A DNA stretch of 64,000 nt, from assembly GCF_002813325.1 (NCBI RefSeq), contig NZ_PHUG01000001.1:2232001-2296000 (forward strand). Direction: 5' to 3'. The notes under the pieces were generated by a model that was given only the letters and a program-made list of their open reading frames with translations, had not been told where the DNA came from and did not search any database. Of the stretch, positions 1 to 9,068 are shown one piece after another (the stretch's first letter is position 1; each line of letters starts with the position of its first letter). The position numbers were made by a program, and so were the translations under genes. This stretch comes from Janthinobacterium sp. 64. GTDB lineage: Bacteria > Pseudomonadota > Gammaproteobacteria > Burkholderiales > Burkholderiaceae_D.

Positions 1-1842
1 CAGCACATTATTAAAATCGTGCGCGATCCCCCCTGTCAGCTGGCCCACGGCTTCCATCTTTTGCGCCTGGCGCAAGGCGTCTTCGGCCTTGGTGCGCTCA
101 CCGACTTCCTGTTCGACACGGTGTTCCAGCGTTTCGTTCAATTCATGCAGCGCTTTTTCCACGCGGCGCCGGTCCGTGATGTCCGTCTTGACGGCGATCA
201 GGGAACGCGTATGACCCTGCTCATCGACCAGGCGGCTGACATTGCTCGACACCCACACTTGCGAGCCATCGGGTTTCAGGTAGCGCTTTTCCAGCGAGAA
301 CGACTCGCCCGTTTCCACCAGGCGCCGGAACAGTACGCTGTTGCCGGGCACATCCGCCGGATGCATGATGTCGTTCATGTTTAGGCTCAGCAGCTCTTCG
401 GCCGAGCGGCCCAGCATGCAGCACAGGGCCCCGTTGACCCTCTGGAAACGGCCATCGAGGCCCAGCTCGGACAAGCCCACGGAGGCCTGGCCGAAAATGG
501 CCGCCATGCGTTCCTGGCTGGCGTTCAGTTCATCCTCGATCTGGCGCCGCTCCGTCACGTCGAACGACACGCCCACGTAACGGCGCTGGCCCGGCACGCG
601 GCCGGCCACCACCTCGCCCTGGCGCGCGATCCAGCGCAGCGCGCCGTCGGCAGGACGGCGGATGCGGTATTCCACGTATTCGAGGGGATTGGGCGTCAGG
701 TCCAGCTTGCTCGGTCCGACCTTTTGCTGGTCGCGCGCATCGACCAGGCTCACCAGCAGGCGTTCCGTCACCTCCACCTCGTCGGCAATGCCCCACAGGC
801 GGCGGAAGGTGGGCGACACCAGCATCGCGCCCGTCTCGGGGAACCATTCGAAGGTGCCGATACCGCCCGCCTGCTGGGCCAGGCGCAAACGCTCCTCGCC
901 GTCCATGCGCTCGGTGACGTCGATGCCTTCGACGAGGATGCCCGTGACCACGCCCTCGTCATCCTTGATGGGCTGGTACACGAAATCGATCTGGCGCAGG
1001 CCCGTCTGCCCATCCGCCGTCTGCAAATCCACCTTCATCTGGCGCCCTTCGAAGGGCTCGCCCGTGCGGTAGACCTGGTCGAGCAATGCGATGAAGCCTT
1101 GCTCCTTGACTTCAGGCAAGGCCGCTTCGACTGTCTTGCCCAGCATATCGCGGTGCCCCACCAGGCGCAGATAATGCTCATTGGCCAGTTCGAACACGTG
1201 CTGCGGACCACGCAGCATGGCCATGAAGCTCGGTGCCTGCTGGAACAGGGCGCGCAGCAGCGCGCGCTCCTCGCCCAGGCGGCGGTTGGCCGCGCGCACG
1301 GCCTCGCTCTCGGCCTGCAAGGTGGTGTTGAGTTCACCCAGCTCAGCCGTGGCCAGCTTCAGCTGGCGCCCCTCTTCCATGCGCGCCGTCAATTCCAGCG
1401 CCGTGCACAACACGCCATCGACCTGGCCGTCGGCGCCATGCACGGGCGCATAAAACAGGTCGAAGCAAACATCCGTCGGTTTTCCATCACGCAACAGCGG
1501 CAAACAGCACTCGCGGTGTACCTGCGTTTCGCCGCGCAGTCCCGCTTCGAGGATGCGCGCGTTCCAGTCCCAGATTTCGGGCCAGACGGCGGGCACCGTG
1601 CCGCCCAGCGCCGCCGGATGGCGCGCCCCGGCGATCTGGATGTAATCGTCGTTGTAAATCATGACGTGCTGCGGACCCCACATCAGCACCATCGCCATCG
1701 GCGAATGGAGCATGATGTCGACACTGGTACGCAAATGGGCGGGCCAGCCTTCGAGTGCGCCCAGGCTGGTGGCGGACCAGTCGCGCTGGCGCACCAGTTC
1801 GCCCATGCTGCCGCCGCCGCGCGGCCAGGCTGGCGCGCTCAT
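1..1842 (-). CDS. multi-PAS sensor histidine kinase (C-terminus outside window)
   Basis: Sensor kinase expected to autophosphorylate on His and signal to a response regulator. The frame runs open from an ATG at 1842 to the left window edge (614 codons visible). Several PAS-type modules follow one another, including segments such as [12 protein letters not shown] near residue 75 and a last PAS ending with a TDITDRR linker, then a coiled-coil stretch. The final 20 visible codons carry the HisKA H-box GGIAHDFNN, with the phospho-acceptor His near residue 608, so the ATPase domain and any receiver lie beyond the edge. No membrane segment is seen, so it is probably cytosolic. The start overlaps the stop of the upstream receiver-kinase gene (ATGA), which implies translational coupling. 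Last visible gene of the cheR-cheB-kinase operon. The signal sensed cannot be told. Confidence 0.88.
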   Translation of the reverse strand, partial: MSAPAWPRGGGSMGELVRQRDWSATSLGALEGWPAHLRTSVDIMLHSPMAMVLMWGPQHVMIYNDDYIQIAGARHPAALGGTVPAVWPEIWDWNARILEAGLRGETQVHRECCLPLLRDGKPTDVCFDLFYAPVHGADGQVDGVLCTALELTARMEEGRQLKLATAELGELNTTLQAESEAVRAANRRLGEERALLRALFQQAPSFMAMLRGPQHVFELANEHYLRLVGHRDMLGKTVEAALPEVKEQGFIALLDQVYRTGEPFEGRQMKVDLQTADGQTGLRQIDFVYQPIKDDEGVVTGILVEGIDVTERMDGEERLRLAQQAGGIGTFEWFPETGAMLVSPTFRRLWGIADEVEVTERLLVSLVDARDQQKVGPSKLDLTPNPLEYVEYRIRRPADGALRWIARQGEVVAGRVPGQRRYVGVSFDVTERRQIEDELNASQERMAAIFGQASVGLSELGLDGRFQRVNGALCCMLGRSAEELLSLNMNDIMHPADVPGNSVLFRRLVETGESFSLEKRYLKPDGSQVWVSSNVSRLVDEQGHTRSLIAVKTDITDRRRVEKALHELNETLEHRVEQEVGERTKAEDALRQAQKMEAVGQLTGGIAHDFNNVL

Positions 1843-2981
1843 GTGGCCAGTCCCGCTTGCACGCGCACCTGGCACTGGCGCGGGATGCGCACCGTCACCA
1901 GCGTGCCCTGCGTGGCCGTGGAACTGAGCTCGACCGTACCGCCGTGGGCCTTGACGAACATGTTCACCGTGTACAGCCCCAGCCCCAGCCCCTGACCCGT
2001 CCGGCGCTTCTCGCCCGCTTGCTGAAACGGCTCGAACAGGGTCGGCAGCAAGGCGGCAGGAATCACGCCACGATTGGCAATGCGCAACGCAATGCAGTCG
2101 GCGGCGCGTCCGTCCAGGGCCAGTTGCACGGGCGTGCCCGCCTCGCCATGCGTGAGGGCATTGCTTAACAGATTCGAGATGACTTGCGACAGCAAGCCCG
2201 CATCGCATTGCCCGTGCAGCTCGCCGACACTGCTGACTTCGACCAGCGGGACCTGGCCGGCCGTCTCGAATTCCTCGACGATGGCGCGCACCAGCGCCAG
2301 GTAGTCGTGCGTGCTGCTGCGCAACTCCATCGTGCCGGAACGGATGCGCGCCAGGTCCAGCAACTGGTCGACCATGCGCGCCATGCGCTTGGCGCTGCTT
2401 TCGATGCGCTGCGCCGTGACGATCACCTTCGGGTGGTCGCTCATCATCGGCAACAGCATGGCGCCGTTCATCACCACCGACAGGGGCGTGCGCAAGTCGT
2501 GGCCCAGCACGGCCGTGAACAGTTCATTGAGGTGCAGCGCGTGCTTGAGCTCGTCGAGCTGGGCCGACAATTCGCGCTTTTGCTGGTACAGCTGCACCAG
2601 CACCGCCACCTTGCTTTGCAAGGCTTTCACGTCGATGGGCTTGTAGAGGAAATCGACGGCGCCCGCCTCGTAGCCACGGAAGCTGTAGCTCGGTTCGCGC
2701 GACGCGGCCGTGAGGAAAATCAAGGGGATGCCGCGCGTGCGTTCGCTGCCGCGTATCAGTTCGGCCAATTCAAAACCGTCCATCTGCGGCATTTGCACGT
2801 CGATCAGGGCCAGGGCGACTTCATGCGTCAACAGCAATTCCAGCGCTTGCGCGCCCGAACTTGCTTTCAGGATCACAATACCGGGCCGCGCCAGCACGGC
2901 TTCGGCGGCGACCAGGTTTTGCGCGATGTCGTCAACGACGAGGATATGGATAGGAGCGGTCACGGAATCATCTTCAGGCAT
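1839..2981 (-). CDS. response regulator-histidine kinase hybrid (REC-HisKA-HATPase)
   Basis: Receiver domain at the N-terminus (residues about 10-125): acidic VDD pocket, phospho-acceptor Asp in ALIDVQMPQMDGF, conserved Lys in YKPID. A linker coiled coil leads to a HisKA domain (about 150-215) with H-box GHDLRTPLS, then an HATPase_c domain with N-box NLLSNALTHGE and G-box GQGLGLGLY. No transmembrane segment, so a soluble kinase whose activity is probably set by phosphorylation of its own receiver. At 380 residues the architecture is complete. It lies downstream of cheR and cheB on the same strand and overlaps the next PAS kinase by 4 bp. The layout resembles CheB/CheR-linked stress or phosphorelay modules rather than flagellar chemotaxis; no flagellar gene is in the window. 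Confidence 0.9.
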   Translation of the reverse strand: MPEDDSVTAPIHILVVDDIAQNLVAAEAVLARPGIVILKASSGAQALELLLTHEVALALIDVQMPQMDGFELAELIRGSERTRGIPLIFLTAASREPSYSFRGYEAGAVDFLYKPIDVKALQSKVAVLVQLYQQKRELSAQLDELKHALHLNELFTAVLGHDLRTPLSVVMNGAMLLPMMSDHPKVIVTAQRIESSAKRMARMVDQLLDLARIRSGTMELRSSTHDYLALVRAIVEEFETAGQVPLVEVSSVGELHGQCDAGLLSQVISNLLSNALTHGEAGTPVQLALDGRAADCIALRIANRGVIPAALLPTLFEPFQQAGEKRRTGQGLGLGLYTVNMFVKAHGGTVELSSTATQGTLVTVRIPRQCQVRVQAGLAT

Positions 2982-3069
2982 CGCAACGGCAAGATGCCAT
3001 CGTGTTTCGATATGAACATCAACATTGTTTCAATTCTCACATATATTACACGCACTGCCCCACTCCCAT

Positions 3070-3720
3070 TCACTTGTGTTCGTCAGCGCCCAGCAATGCC
3101 AGGCTGGCTGCCATCTGCGGCAAATCGAGCACGCGGTCGGCGCCGGCCCGCTTGAGCGCGGCGGCCGGCATGATGCCACAACTGGCCCGTTGCGGATCTT
3201 GCACCCAGGCGCTGCCGCCCAGTTGCCGCACGCGCGCCAGGCCCGCCGCGCCATCGGCCGAAGCGCCCGTCAGGATGATGGCCAGCATGGCGCGCCGGTA
3301 AGCCAGGGCTGCCGTTTCCAGCAGGACATCGATGGACGGGCGCGAAAAATACACGGGTTCTTCCTGCGACAGGGAAAAACAGCCATCGGGTTCGACTTGC
3401 AGGTGGTAGTCGGGCGGCGCGAAATACACGGTGCCACCTTGCAGCGGTTCCTTGTCCTGCGCTTCGCGCAAGGGCAGCGCGCAGCGCGCCGCATACAGCT
3501 GCGGCAAACGGCTGGAACGGCCCGGCGCCAGATGCAGCACCACCACCACGCTTGCGCCGCAGGTGTCGGGCAAGGCGCGCAGCACGGTGCCCAGCGCTTC
3601 CACGCCGCCGGCCGAGGCGCCGATGGCGATCAGGCGCAGGCCAAGGGGCGGCGGCGCCACGTCGCAGGTCGGCAGCATGTCAGGCACGCTGGAAGATTTT
3701 TTCAGCCGGGCACAGCTCAT
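3070..3720 (-). CDS. cheB: CheB-type methylesterase domain protein without receiver
   Basis: Protein-glutamate methylesterase domain only (216 aa; classical CheB is about 350 aa with an N-terminal receiver, absent here). The catalytic triad is recognisable: Ser in IGASAGG near residue 34, His in VVVLHLAPG, Asp in LTGASADGAAG. Family members demethylate or deamidate receptor glutamates; stand-alone forms next to CheR and hybrid kinases usually belong to non-flagellar signalling modules. Its start lies 41 bp inside the 3' end of the upstream cheR, so the two are translationally coupled. Without a receiver, phosphorylation control would have to come from a partner such as the downstream receiver-kinase; that is inference. 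Confidence 0.88.
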   Translation of the reverse strand: MSCARLKKSSSVPDMLPTCDVAPPPLGLRLIAIGASAGGVEALGTVLRALPDTCGASVVVVLHLAPGRSSRLPQLYAARCALPLREAQDKEPLQGGTVYFAPPDYHLQVEPDGCFSLSQEEPVYFSRPSIDVLLETAALAYRRAMLAIILTGASADGAAGLARVRQLGGSAWVQDPQRASCGIMPAAALKRAGADRVLDLPQMAASLALLGADEHK

Positions 3721-4513
3721 TGAAGCTGGCGCAGTGGCGGCTGAAATGCAGGCTTTCCTTCATGCCCAGGCCCAGGAAGCCCCGGTTCACCAGCGCTTCG
3801 TGGAACAGTCCCAGGCTGCGATCTTGCAAGTCTTTATTGAAGTAAATCATGACGTTACGGCAGGAAACCATGTGCACCTCCGAAAACACGCTGTCCGTCG
3901 CCAGGCTATGGTCGGCGAAGACGAACTGGCGCCGCAGGCGCCGGTCAAAGATGGCGCCCTTGTAGGCGGCCGTGTAATAGTCGGACAGCGAACGCTTGCC
4001 GCCCGCCAGCTGGTAGTTTTCGCTGAACTGGGCGATGCGCTCGACTGAATAGATGCCCGCTTCGGCAGCGGCCAGCGCCTCGACATTGATGTCGGTCGCA
4101 TAAATCATGCTGCGCTCCAGCAAGCCTTCCTCTTCCAGCAAGATGGCCAGCGACCACACCTCTTCGCCGCTGCTGCAACCGGCCACCCAGATCTTGATGG
4201 AGGGATAGGTGTGCAGAACGGGCACGACTTTTTCGCGCAAGGCGCGGAAGTAGGCGGGGTCGCGGAACATCTCGCTCACCTGCACCGTGAAAAACTGCAG
4301 CATCTGCGCGAACATGGCGGGCTCGTGCAAGATGCGGTCCTGCAGTTGCGACAGGCTGGCGCAGCCGAAGCGCTCCATGGCCTGGCGCATGCGCCGGCGC
4401 AGCGACGCCACGGAATAATCGCGGAAATCGTGCTGATAGCGCAGCAGTATTCCCTCAAGCAATAACTTCAGTTCTATATCGAAAATATCGTCATCTAACA
4501 ACATCCACCTCAT
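3680..4513 (-). CDS. cheR: CheR-type protein-glutamate methyltransferase
   Basis: SAM-dependent methyltransferase of the CheR family, 277 aa, the usual length. The N-terminal alpha domain contains YSVASLRRRMRQAM; the SAM-binding motif is WVAGCSSGEE near residue 112; YATDINVEAL and SCRNVMIYF are the other CheR signatures. It should methylate glutamates on a receptor or PAS-sensor partner. An ATG nine bases earlier or later is possible (MRWML...); I kept the first. First gene of the minus-strand operon; 113 bp separate it from the 3' end of the upstream aldo/keto reductase gene, so a promoter probably sits there. Confidence 0.9.
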   Translation of the reverse strand: MRWMLLDDDIFDIELKLLLEGILLRYQHDFRDYSVASLRRRMRQAMERFGCASLSQLQDRILHEPAMFAQMLQFFTVQVSEMFRDPAYFRALREKVVPVLHTYPSIKIWVAGCSSGEEVWSLAILLEEEGLLERSMIYATDINVEALAAAEAGIYSVERIAQFSENYQLAGGKRSLSDYYTAAYKGAIFDRRLRRQFVFADHSLATDSVFSEVHMVSCRNVMIYFNKDLQDRSLGLFHEALVNRGFLGLGMKESLHFSRHCASFNELCPAEKIFQRA

Positions 4514-4627
4514 CGGATACCTGACCGTTAAACACGGTACAACCTGCCAAATGCTAGCAGATCACCGGCAATTATCGCGCAGAGAAAGTGTCAGTTAGGT
4601 ACGCTGGCGTACGCTCGCGCGTTTTTT

Positions 4628-5614
4628 TCACGCATCCACGCCCTTCATGCCCTCGTCCGTATAACGCGCCCCCGCCGCCATGCCCAAGGGAAAGGCCGCA
4701 TTCATCGCCGCCAGTTCCGCCCCGTCCAGCTGCACGGCCAGCGCGCCGAGGTTGTCGTGCAAATACGCGATGCGCTTGGTGCCGGGAATGGGGATGATGT
4801 CGTCGCCTTGCGCCAGCAGCCAGGCCAGCGCCAGCTGGGCCGGCGTGCAGCCTTTTGCGCGCGCCAGGTCCCGCACTTGCGCGACGATGGCCTGGTTGCG
4901 CGCCAGGTTGTCGGCCGCGAAGCGGGGATTGAAGTGGCGGAAATCGCCCGCATCGAGACTGGCCGCATCGGCGATGGCGCCCGTCAGGAAACCGCGCCCC
5001 AGCGGGCTGTAGGCAAAGAAACTGGCGCCCACGTCGCGGCAGGCGGCCAGCACGCCCTGCTCCGGCTCGCGCGTCCATAGCGAATATTCGCTCTGCACGG
5101 CCGCCACGGGGCAGATGGCCGCCGCGCGCCGCAAGGTAGCGGCGCTCACTTCGCACAGGCCCACGGCGCGAATTTTTCCTTCTTGCCGCAGTTGCGCCAG
5201 CGCCCCCATCGACTCTTCCAGTGGCGTGTCCAGGTTCAGCCGGTGCAGGTAAAACAGGTCGATGCTTTCCACGCCCAGGCGCGCCAGCGACGCGTCGCAC
5301 GCCTGGCGGATGTAGGCGGGGGAATTGTCGACGCGGCGCGCATAGCTGCCCGCCTCGCGCGCCAGGCCGCACTTGGTGGCGACCAGGGCCAGGCCCCTGT
5401 GGCGCGCCAGGAAACGGCCCAGCAATTGCTCGTTGTGGCCAAAGCCGTAGGCGTCGGCCGTGTCGAACAGGGTCACGCCCGCCGCCAGGGCAGCTTCCAG
5501 CGTGGCCAGCGATTGCGCCTCGTCCGTGGCGCCATAAAATTCCGACATGCCCATGCAGCCCAGGCCCAGTGCCGAGCTGGTCAGGCCGCTATGGCCGATG
5601 CGTCGTTGTTGCAT
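4628..5614 (-). CDS. aldo/keto reductase
   Basis: NADPH-dependent oxidoreductase of the aldo/keto reductase superfamily, 328 aa. The catalytic tetrad is visible: Asp51 and Tyr56 in FDTADAYG, Lys81 in VATKCG, His124 in FYLHR. The C-terminal part holds the cofactor-loop sequence IPIPGTKR. The frame is open 57 bases further upstream, but the ATG at 5614 is preceded by a good ribosome site (GAGGAG) and begins with the family-typical MQQRRIG..S.LGLGCMGMS. Divergent from a LysR regulator 89 bp away, the usual sign of local control. Substrate unknown. Confidence 0.92.
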   Translation of the reverse strand: MQQRRIGHSGLTSSALGLGCMGMSEFYGATDEAQSLATLEAALAAGVTLFDTADAYGFGHNEQLLGRFLARHRGLALVATKCGLAREAGSYARRVDNSPAYIRQACDASLARLGVESIDLFYLHRLNLDTPLEESMGALAQLRQEGKIRAVGLCEVSAATLRRAAAICPVAAVQSEYSLWTREPEQGVLAACRDVGASFFAYSPLGRGFLTGAIADAASLDAGDFRHFNPRFAADNLARNQAIVAQVRDLARAKGCTPAQLALAWLLAQGDDIIPIPGTKRIAYLHDNLGALAVQLDGAELAAMNAAFPLGMAAGARYTDEGMKGVDA

Positions 5615-5690
5615 GCTGCTCTCCTCAGTTGTTAACGCGATGGAGCCAGTCTGGACCGAGCAGCCAGGCAAGGGAATGCCCGATTTCGTG

Positions 5691-5705
5691 ATACCTTTAT
5701 GGTAT
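5691..5705. promoter_or_regulatory. LysR-type T-N11-A operator overlapping lysR start
   Basis: Perfect interrupted palindrome ATACC-TTTAT-GGTAT in the 89-bp gap between the divergent aldo/keto reductase and lysR genes. It contains the T-N11-A signature of LysR-family binding boxes (T5692, A5704). The right arm covers the lysR start codon, and no Shine-Dalgarno sequence precedes that ATG. Confidence 0.6.
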
Positions 5706-6606
5706 GAGAGCCCTTGACACCCACGCCTTGACCCTGTTTTGCGCCGTCGCCCGCTGCCTGAATTTCCGCCAGGCGGCGGAGCAATTGCACATGACCCAGC
5801 CGCCCTTGTCGCGCGCCATCAAGACGCTGGAAGACAAGCTGGGTACACGATTGTTCGAACGCGACACGCAAGGCGTGGCCCTGACGCAGGCGGGCCGCAC
5901 CTTGCTGCCGCAGGCGCTGCACATTCTCGATTTGCTGGAGATGGCACAGCAATCGCTGCGGCAAGACAGCGCGCCCGCGCGCCTGCGCCTGGGCCTGACG
6001 AGCTCCGTGGCGGCCGGCCTGTTCCGTCCGCTGCTCGCGGCGCTGGAAACGCAACTGGGCAAGGTCCGCCTGGAACTGACGGCGGCACCGTCGCCGCGCC
6101 TGGTGGCTAGCGTGCGCAAGGGCCAGCTCGATGCGGCCCTGCTCGCGCTACCCAGCGCCACGTTCGAACTGGCCGTGCAGCCGCTGGCGCGCCAGCCCAT
6201 GATGCTGGCCCTGCCCGCAGGCCACCGGCTGGCGAAAAAGCGCAAGCTCAGCCTGGCCGACATTTCGATGGAATCCGTCTACTGGTTCGAACGGGCACGC
6301 CAGCCCGCCTTCTTCGACCATTGCCAGCAAGTGTTTCGCCGGCATGGCTTCGCGCCGCATTTCCTGCGTGAAGCGGTGGACCACCACGTGCTGCTCGGCG
6401 ATGTGGCGGCCGGCAAGGGCATGGCCCTGCTGGCCGACTCGTTCCGCGCGCTGCGCATGGATGGCGTGGTCTACCGGCCCTTGCTGGAAGGTGAAGAACT
6501 GGCTGCCGGCATCGGCCTGGCCTGGCAGACCGATGCGGGCCATGCGGCCCTGCCCCTGCTGCGCCAGCTGGCGCAAGAACATCTGAGCATCAGTTGCCGG
6601 CCTTGA
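5704..6606 (+). CDS. LysR family transcriptional regulator
   Basis: Typical 300-residue LysR protein: winged HTH at residues 5-65 (FCAVARCLNFRQAAEQLHM, then QPPLSRAIKTLED) followed by a type 2 periplasmic-binding-like effector domain. Divergent from the aldo/keto reductase, its likely target. The ATG at 5704 gives a normal N-terminus but has no ribosome site and sits inside a T-N11-A palindrome. Either the transcript is leaderless and autorepressed, or the true start is elsewhere; no better in-frame start is visible. The 3' end overlaps the convergent O-methyltransferase by 17 bp. Effector unknown. Confidence 0.92.
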   Translation: MRALDTHALTLFCAVARCLNFRQAAEQLHMTQPPLSRAIKTLEDKLGTRLFERDTQGVALTQAGRTLLPQALHILDLLEMAQQSLRQDSAPARLRLGLTSSVAAGLFRPLLAALETQLGKVRLELTAAPSPRLVASVRKGQLDAALLALPSATFELAVQPLARQPMMLALPAGHRLAKKRKLSLADISMESVYWFERARQPAFFDHCQQVFRRHGFAPHFLREAVDHHVLLGDVAAGKGMALLADSFRALRMDGVVYRPLLEGEELAAGIGLAWQTDAGHAALPLLRQLAQEHLSISCRP

Positions 6607-7177
6607 CGGCGATGAATTCGCCCTTGCCGACGGTGGCCAGGCACGTCGTGTAGCGGCTGTCGGCGCGGATGGCTTCGATAAAGCCGGCCATATCCGCGTA
6701 GTGCGAACTGGCGTTGTCAACCACCAGCACGCCGCCGGCCGCCAGAGCGCGGTCCAGCTGCGGCCACCATAGGGCGTATTGCTGGCGCGCGGAATCGAGG
6801 AAGATGACATCGTAGGCGCCGTCCGCCGCATCGCGCAGCACGTCGCCCGCGTCCGCCAGCAGCTGGCCTATCACCCCTTGCAATTGCGCGCGCACGAAGT
6901 TGGCGTGCGCCATGTCGAACTTGTCCTGCGCCTTTTCCACCGTCACCACCTTGCCGCCCAGCGCCTGCACGGCGCGCGCCAGCCACAGGGTGGAATAGCC
7001 GTTCGAGGTGCCGATTTCCAGCACCCGCCGCGCGCCGCGCGCGTGCACCAGCATGGCCAGCAATTCGCCCGTGTCGCGCGTGATGTTGAGCATGCGGCTG
7101 GCGCGCTCCGTCTGCGCCGCGTCATTGGTGTTGCCGAATGCTTCCAGTTCACTCAACAAAGTATCGATGTCAGGCAT
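6590..7177 (-). CDS. class I SAM-dependent O-methyltransferase
   Basis: Small-molecule methyltransferase of the catechol/caffeoyl-CoA O-methyltransferase fold, 195 aa. Motif I is VLEIGTSNGYSTLWLA (residues about 53-68), an acidic VTVEKAQDK strand binds the ribose, and DVIFLDSAR is the post-IV metal-ligand segment typical of cation-dependent members. Stand-alone on the minus strand with its 3' end overlapping lysR by 17 bp. Substrate unknown; catechols, flavonoids or acyl thioesters are all possible for this fold. Confidence 0.87.
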   Translation of the reverse strand: MPDIDTLLSELEAFGNTNDAAQTERASRMLNITRDTGELLAMLVHARGARRVLEIGTSNGYSTLWLARAVQALGGKVVTVEKAQDKFDMAHANFVRAQLQGVIGQLLADAGDVLRDAADGAYDVIFLDSARQQYALWWPQLDRALAAGGVLVVDNASSHYADMAGFIEAIRADSRYTTCLATVGKGEFIAVKAGN

Positions 7178-7215
7178 GGCGGCTCCTTATCCAAAGCGCC
7201 AGCATAGCAAAAATA

Positions 7216-8106
7216 CTACGCTTGCGCGCGCCTCAACGGGCGTTTCAGGGTTTGCACCATCAGCACGCCCAGCAAGGTCACGCCGCCGCCGATCACATCG
7301 TAGCTGTGCAAGGTTTCACCGAGGAACAGCATGGCGATGATCACCGTAAACACGGGCAGCAGATTCATCAAGGTCGTCGCGCGGCTCGGGCCCAGCTTGG
7401 CCAGGCCATGCATCCACAAGAACGGCGCGATGATCGAGGCGGGAATGCCGGCAAACAGCACCAGCGGCAAGCCGGCGCTGGTGACGGGCGGCGCGGACTG
7501 GCTCAGGTAGTACACGAACAGCACGGGCACGGCGCACCAGACCTGGATCAGCAAGGAATGCCAGTTATTCATGGGAATCTTCCAGCGCTTGAGCAGCACG
7601 CCGTAACCCGCATACGACAGGCAAGCCAGCAGCATCAGCGCGTCGCCCACGGCCGCGCCATGGGCCAGCAGGGCGGCCGGGTCGCCATGGCTGAGCAGAT
7701 AGCCGAGTCCCAGCAAGGACACGATACCGCCAAACACGCCGCCCACCGTCGGCGCCTCACCCAGCAGCAGCACGGACAGGCCCACGGCCAGCAGCGGCAT
7801 CATCGACGCCAGAATGCCCATGTTCGTCGCCGTCGTCGTTTGCGCGGCGATGTAGGCCAGGCATTGATACATGACCATGCCCAGCATGCCCAGCACAAAC
7901 AGTTTGCCCAGATACGGTTTCACCACGGACCGCTGCTTCCATACAGGGCGGGCAAACACGAGCGCCAGCAGCACGCCGGCCAGCAGCCAGCGGTAGAACG
8001 AGATGGCGGCCGGGTCGATCACGCCGACAGCCATCTTGCTGACGATGGTATTGATGGCCCAGATCAGCACGGCGATCACGGGAAACAGATAATGCTTGGC
8101 TTTCAT
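7216..8106 (-). CDS. EamA/DMT-family membrane exporter
   Basis: Inner-membrane transporter with two EamA repeats and about ten hydrophobic segments, 296 aa, starting MKAKHYLFPVIAVLIWAINT. The frame is open 51 bases upstream, but the ATG at 8106 follows a GGAG ribosome site. EamA proteins export metabolites, often amino acids or nucleobase-like compounds, by drug/metabolite antiport; the substrate here cannot be read from the sequence. It is divergent from an AraC regulator 101 bp away, an arrangement common for EamA exporters controlled by a neighbouring AraC protein. Confidence 0.9.
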   Translation of the reverse strand: MKAKHYLFPVIAVLIWAINTIVSKMAVGVIDPAAISFYRWLLAGVLLALVFARPVWKQRSVVKPYLGKLFVLGMLGMVMYQCLAYIAAQTTTATNMGILASMMPLLAVGLSVLLLGEAPTVGGVFGGIVSLLGLGYLLSHGDPAALLAHGAAVGDALMLLACLSYAGYGVLLKRWKIPMNNWHSLLIQVWCAVPVLFVYYLSQSAPPVTSAGLPLVLFAGIPASIIAPFLWMHGLAKLGPSRATTLMNLLPVFTVIIAMLFLGETLHSYDVIGGGVTLLGVLMVQTLKRPLRRAQA

Positions 8107-8158
8107 GCAAGTAACTCCAGTATTCAAGACTGCCATTTTCGCACGGTCCGATTCCATG

Positions 8159-8201
8159 GATATAATGCATATCGGACAAACGATGCGAAGAACCGGACAA
8201 A
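8159..8201. promoter_or_regulatory. candidate AraC operator region (inverted plus direct repeats)
   Basis: Between the divergent exporter and AraC genes lie an inverted repeat GATAT-N5-ATATC (8159-8173) and two direct repeats CGGACAAA at 8173-8180 and 8194-8201. The repeats are 21 bp apart, two helical turns, the geometry AraC-family monomers favour. The distal repeat ends 6 bp before the araC start codon. Confidence 0.45.
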
Positions 8202-8207
8202 GGCACC

Positions 8208-8987
8208 ATGGCCAGCAACCAGCATTTCCCTGCCGTCTCCGACGCCCTGCCCTATCCCGTGTATTTCCGCCTCGACGATTATCACGCGCACCAGCAGTTC
8301 GATTACCAGAGCCATCCCTGGGGACAGCTCACGTATTGCTCCACGGGCGTGATGGAAATCACGGTGGCGGGCCAGCGTTATCTGTCGCCGCCCCAGTACG
8401 CCGTGTGGATACCGCCCGAGACCCTGCATGACGGCTATATCCGCCAGGATGTCGTGTTTCACTCGGCCTACATCGACGCCAGCCTGTGCGAGGGGCTGCC
8501 AGCGCAGCCGTGCGCGCTGGTATTGAGTCCCTTGCTCAAAGCCATACTCGGCGACTTTGCCGAGCGCAACGTCACCACGCCCGCCACCGAAGCCGACCAG
8601 CGCCTGGCGCAAGTGCTGGTGGACCAGCTGCGGCTGGCGCCGTGCAGCCGCAACTACCTGCCCGGCAGCGACGAGCCCGTCATCGCGGCGCTGCTGGCCG
8701 CCCTGCAGGCGGAGCCCGGCAGTAACCGCTCACTGGCGCAGTGGGCCGTGCAACTGCATGTTACCGAGCGCACCCTGGCGCGCCGCTGCCAGCGCGAACT
8801 GGGCATGCCGTTCGGCGAATGGCGCCAGCGCCAGCGTTTCCTGGCAGCCCTGCCCCTGCTGGAACAGGGAGACACCGTGCAGGCGATTGCGCTGGAACTG
8901 GGCTACAGCACGGCGTCCGCCTTCATCGCCATGTTCCGCCGCCAGAGCGGCGGCACGCCCGACCAGTTCCGCCGCGGCCTGCGCTGA
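8208..8987 (+). CDS. AraC family transcriptional regulator with cupin sensor domain
   Basis: 259 aa. The N-terminal cupin-like domain (residues about 15-110) includes YCSTGVMEITVAGQRY and WIPPETLHDGY, the usual AraC_binding pattern with a putative ligand His. The C-terminal double HTH (about 165-255) has SLAQWAVQLHVTERTLARR and IALELGYSTASAFIAMFRR. Likely regulates the divergent EamA exporter, and perhaps itself through the repeats just before its start. Inducer unknown. Confidence 0.92.
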   Translation: MASNQHFPAVSDALPYPVYFRLDDYHAHQQFDYQSHPWGQLTYCSTGVMEITVAGQRYLSPPQYAVWIPPETLHDGYIRQDVVFHSAYIDASLCEGLPAQPCALVLSPLLKAILGDFAERNVTTPATEADQRLAQVLVDQLRLAPCSRNYLPGSDEPVIAALLAALQAEPGSNRSLAQWAVQLHVTERTLARRCQRELGMPFGEWRQRQRFLAALPLLEQGDTVQAIALELGYSTASAFIAMFRRQSGGTPDQFRRGLR

Positions 8988-9068
8988 CAAAGGGGGTCCG
9001 CTTTGTCATGCTTTGTCATATGGGGATGCTAAAATTCAAACATCTTTCCAGAGAGCAAAAGGACGCGC

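Noticed and set aside
4590..4625. Hairpin GTACGC-TG-GCGTAC with a nearby T-run between cheR and the aldo/keto reductase
   Set aside because: The T-run is on the plus-strand side, but both flanking genes are on the minus strand, so it does not work as their terminator.
8986..9007. GACAAAG/CTTTGTC hairpin after the AraC gene
   Set aside because: Only 7 bp with a GC-rich loop and no T-tract; too weak to call a terminator.
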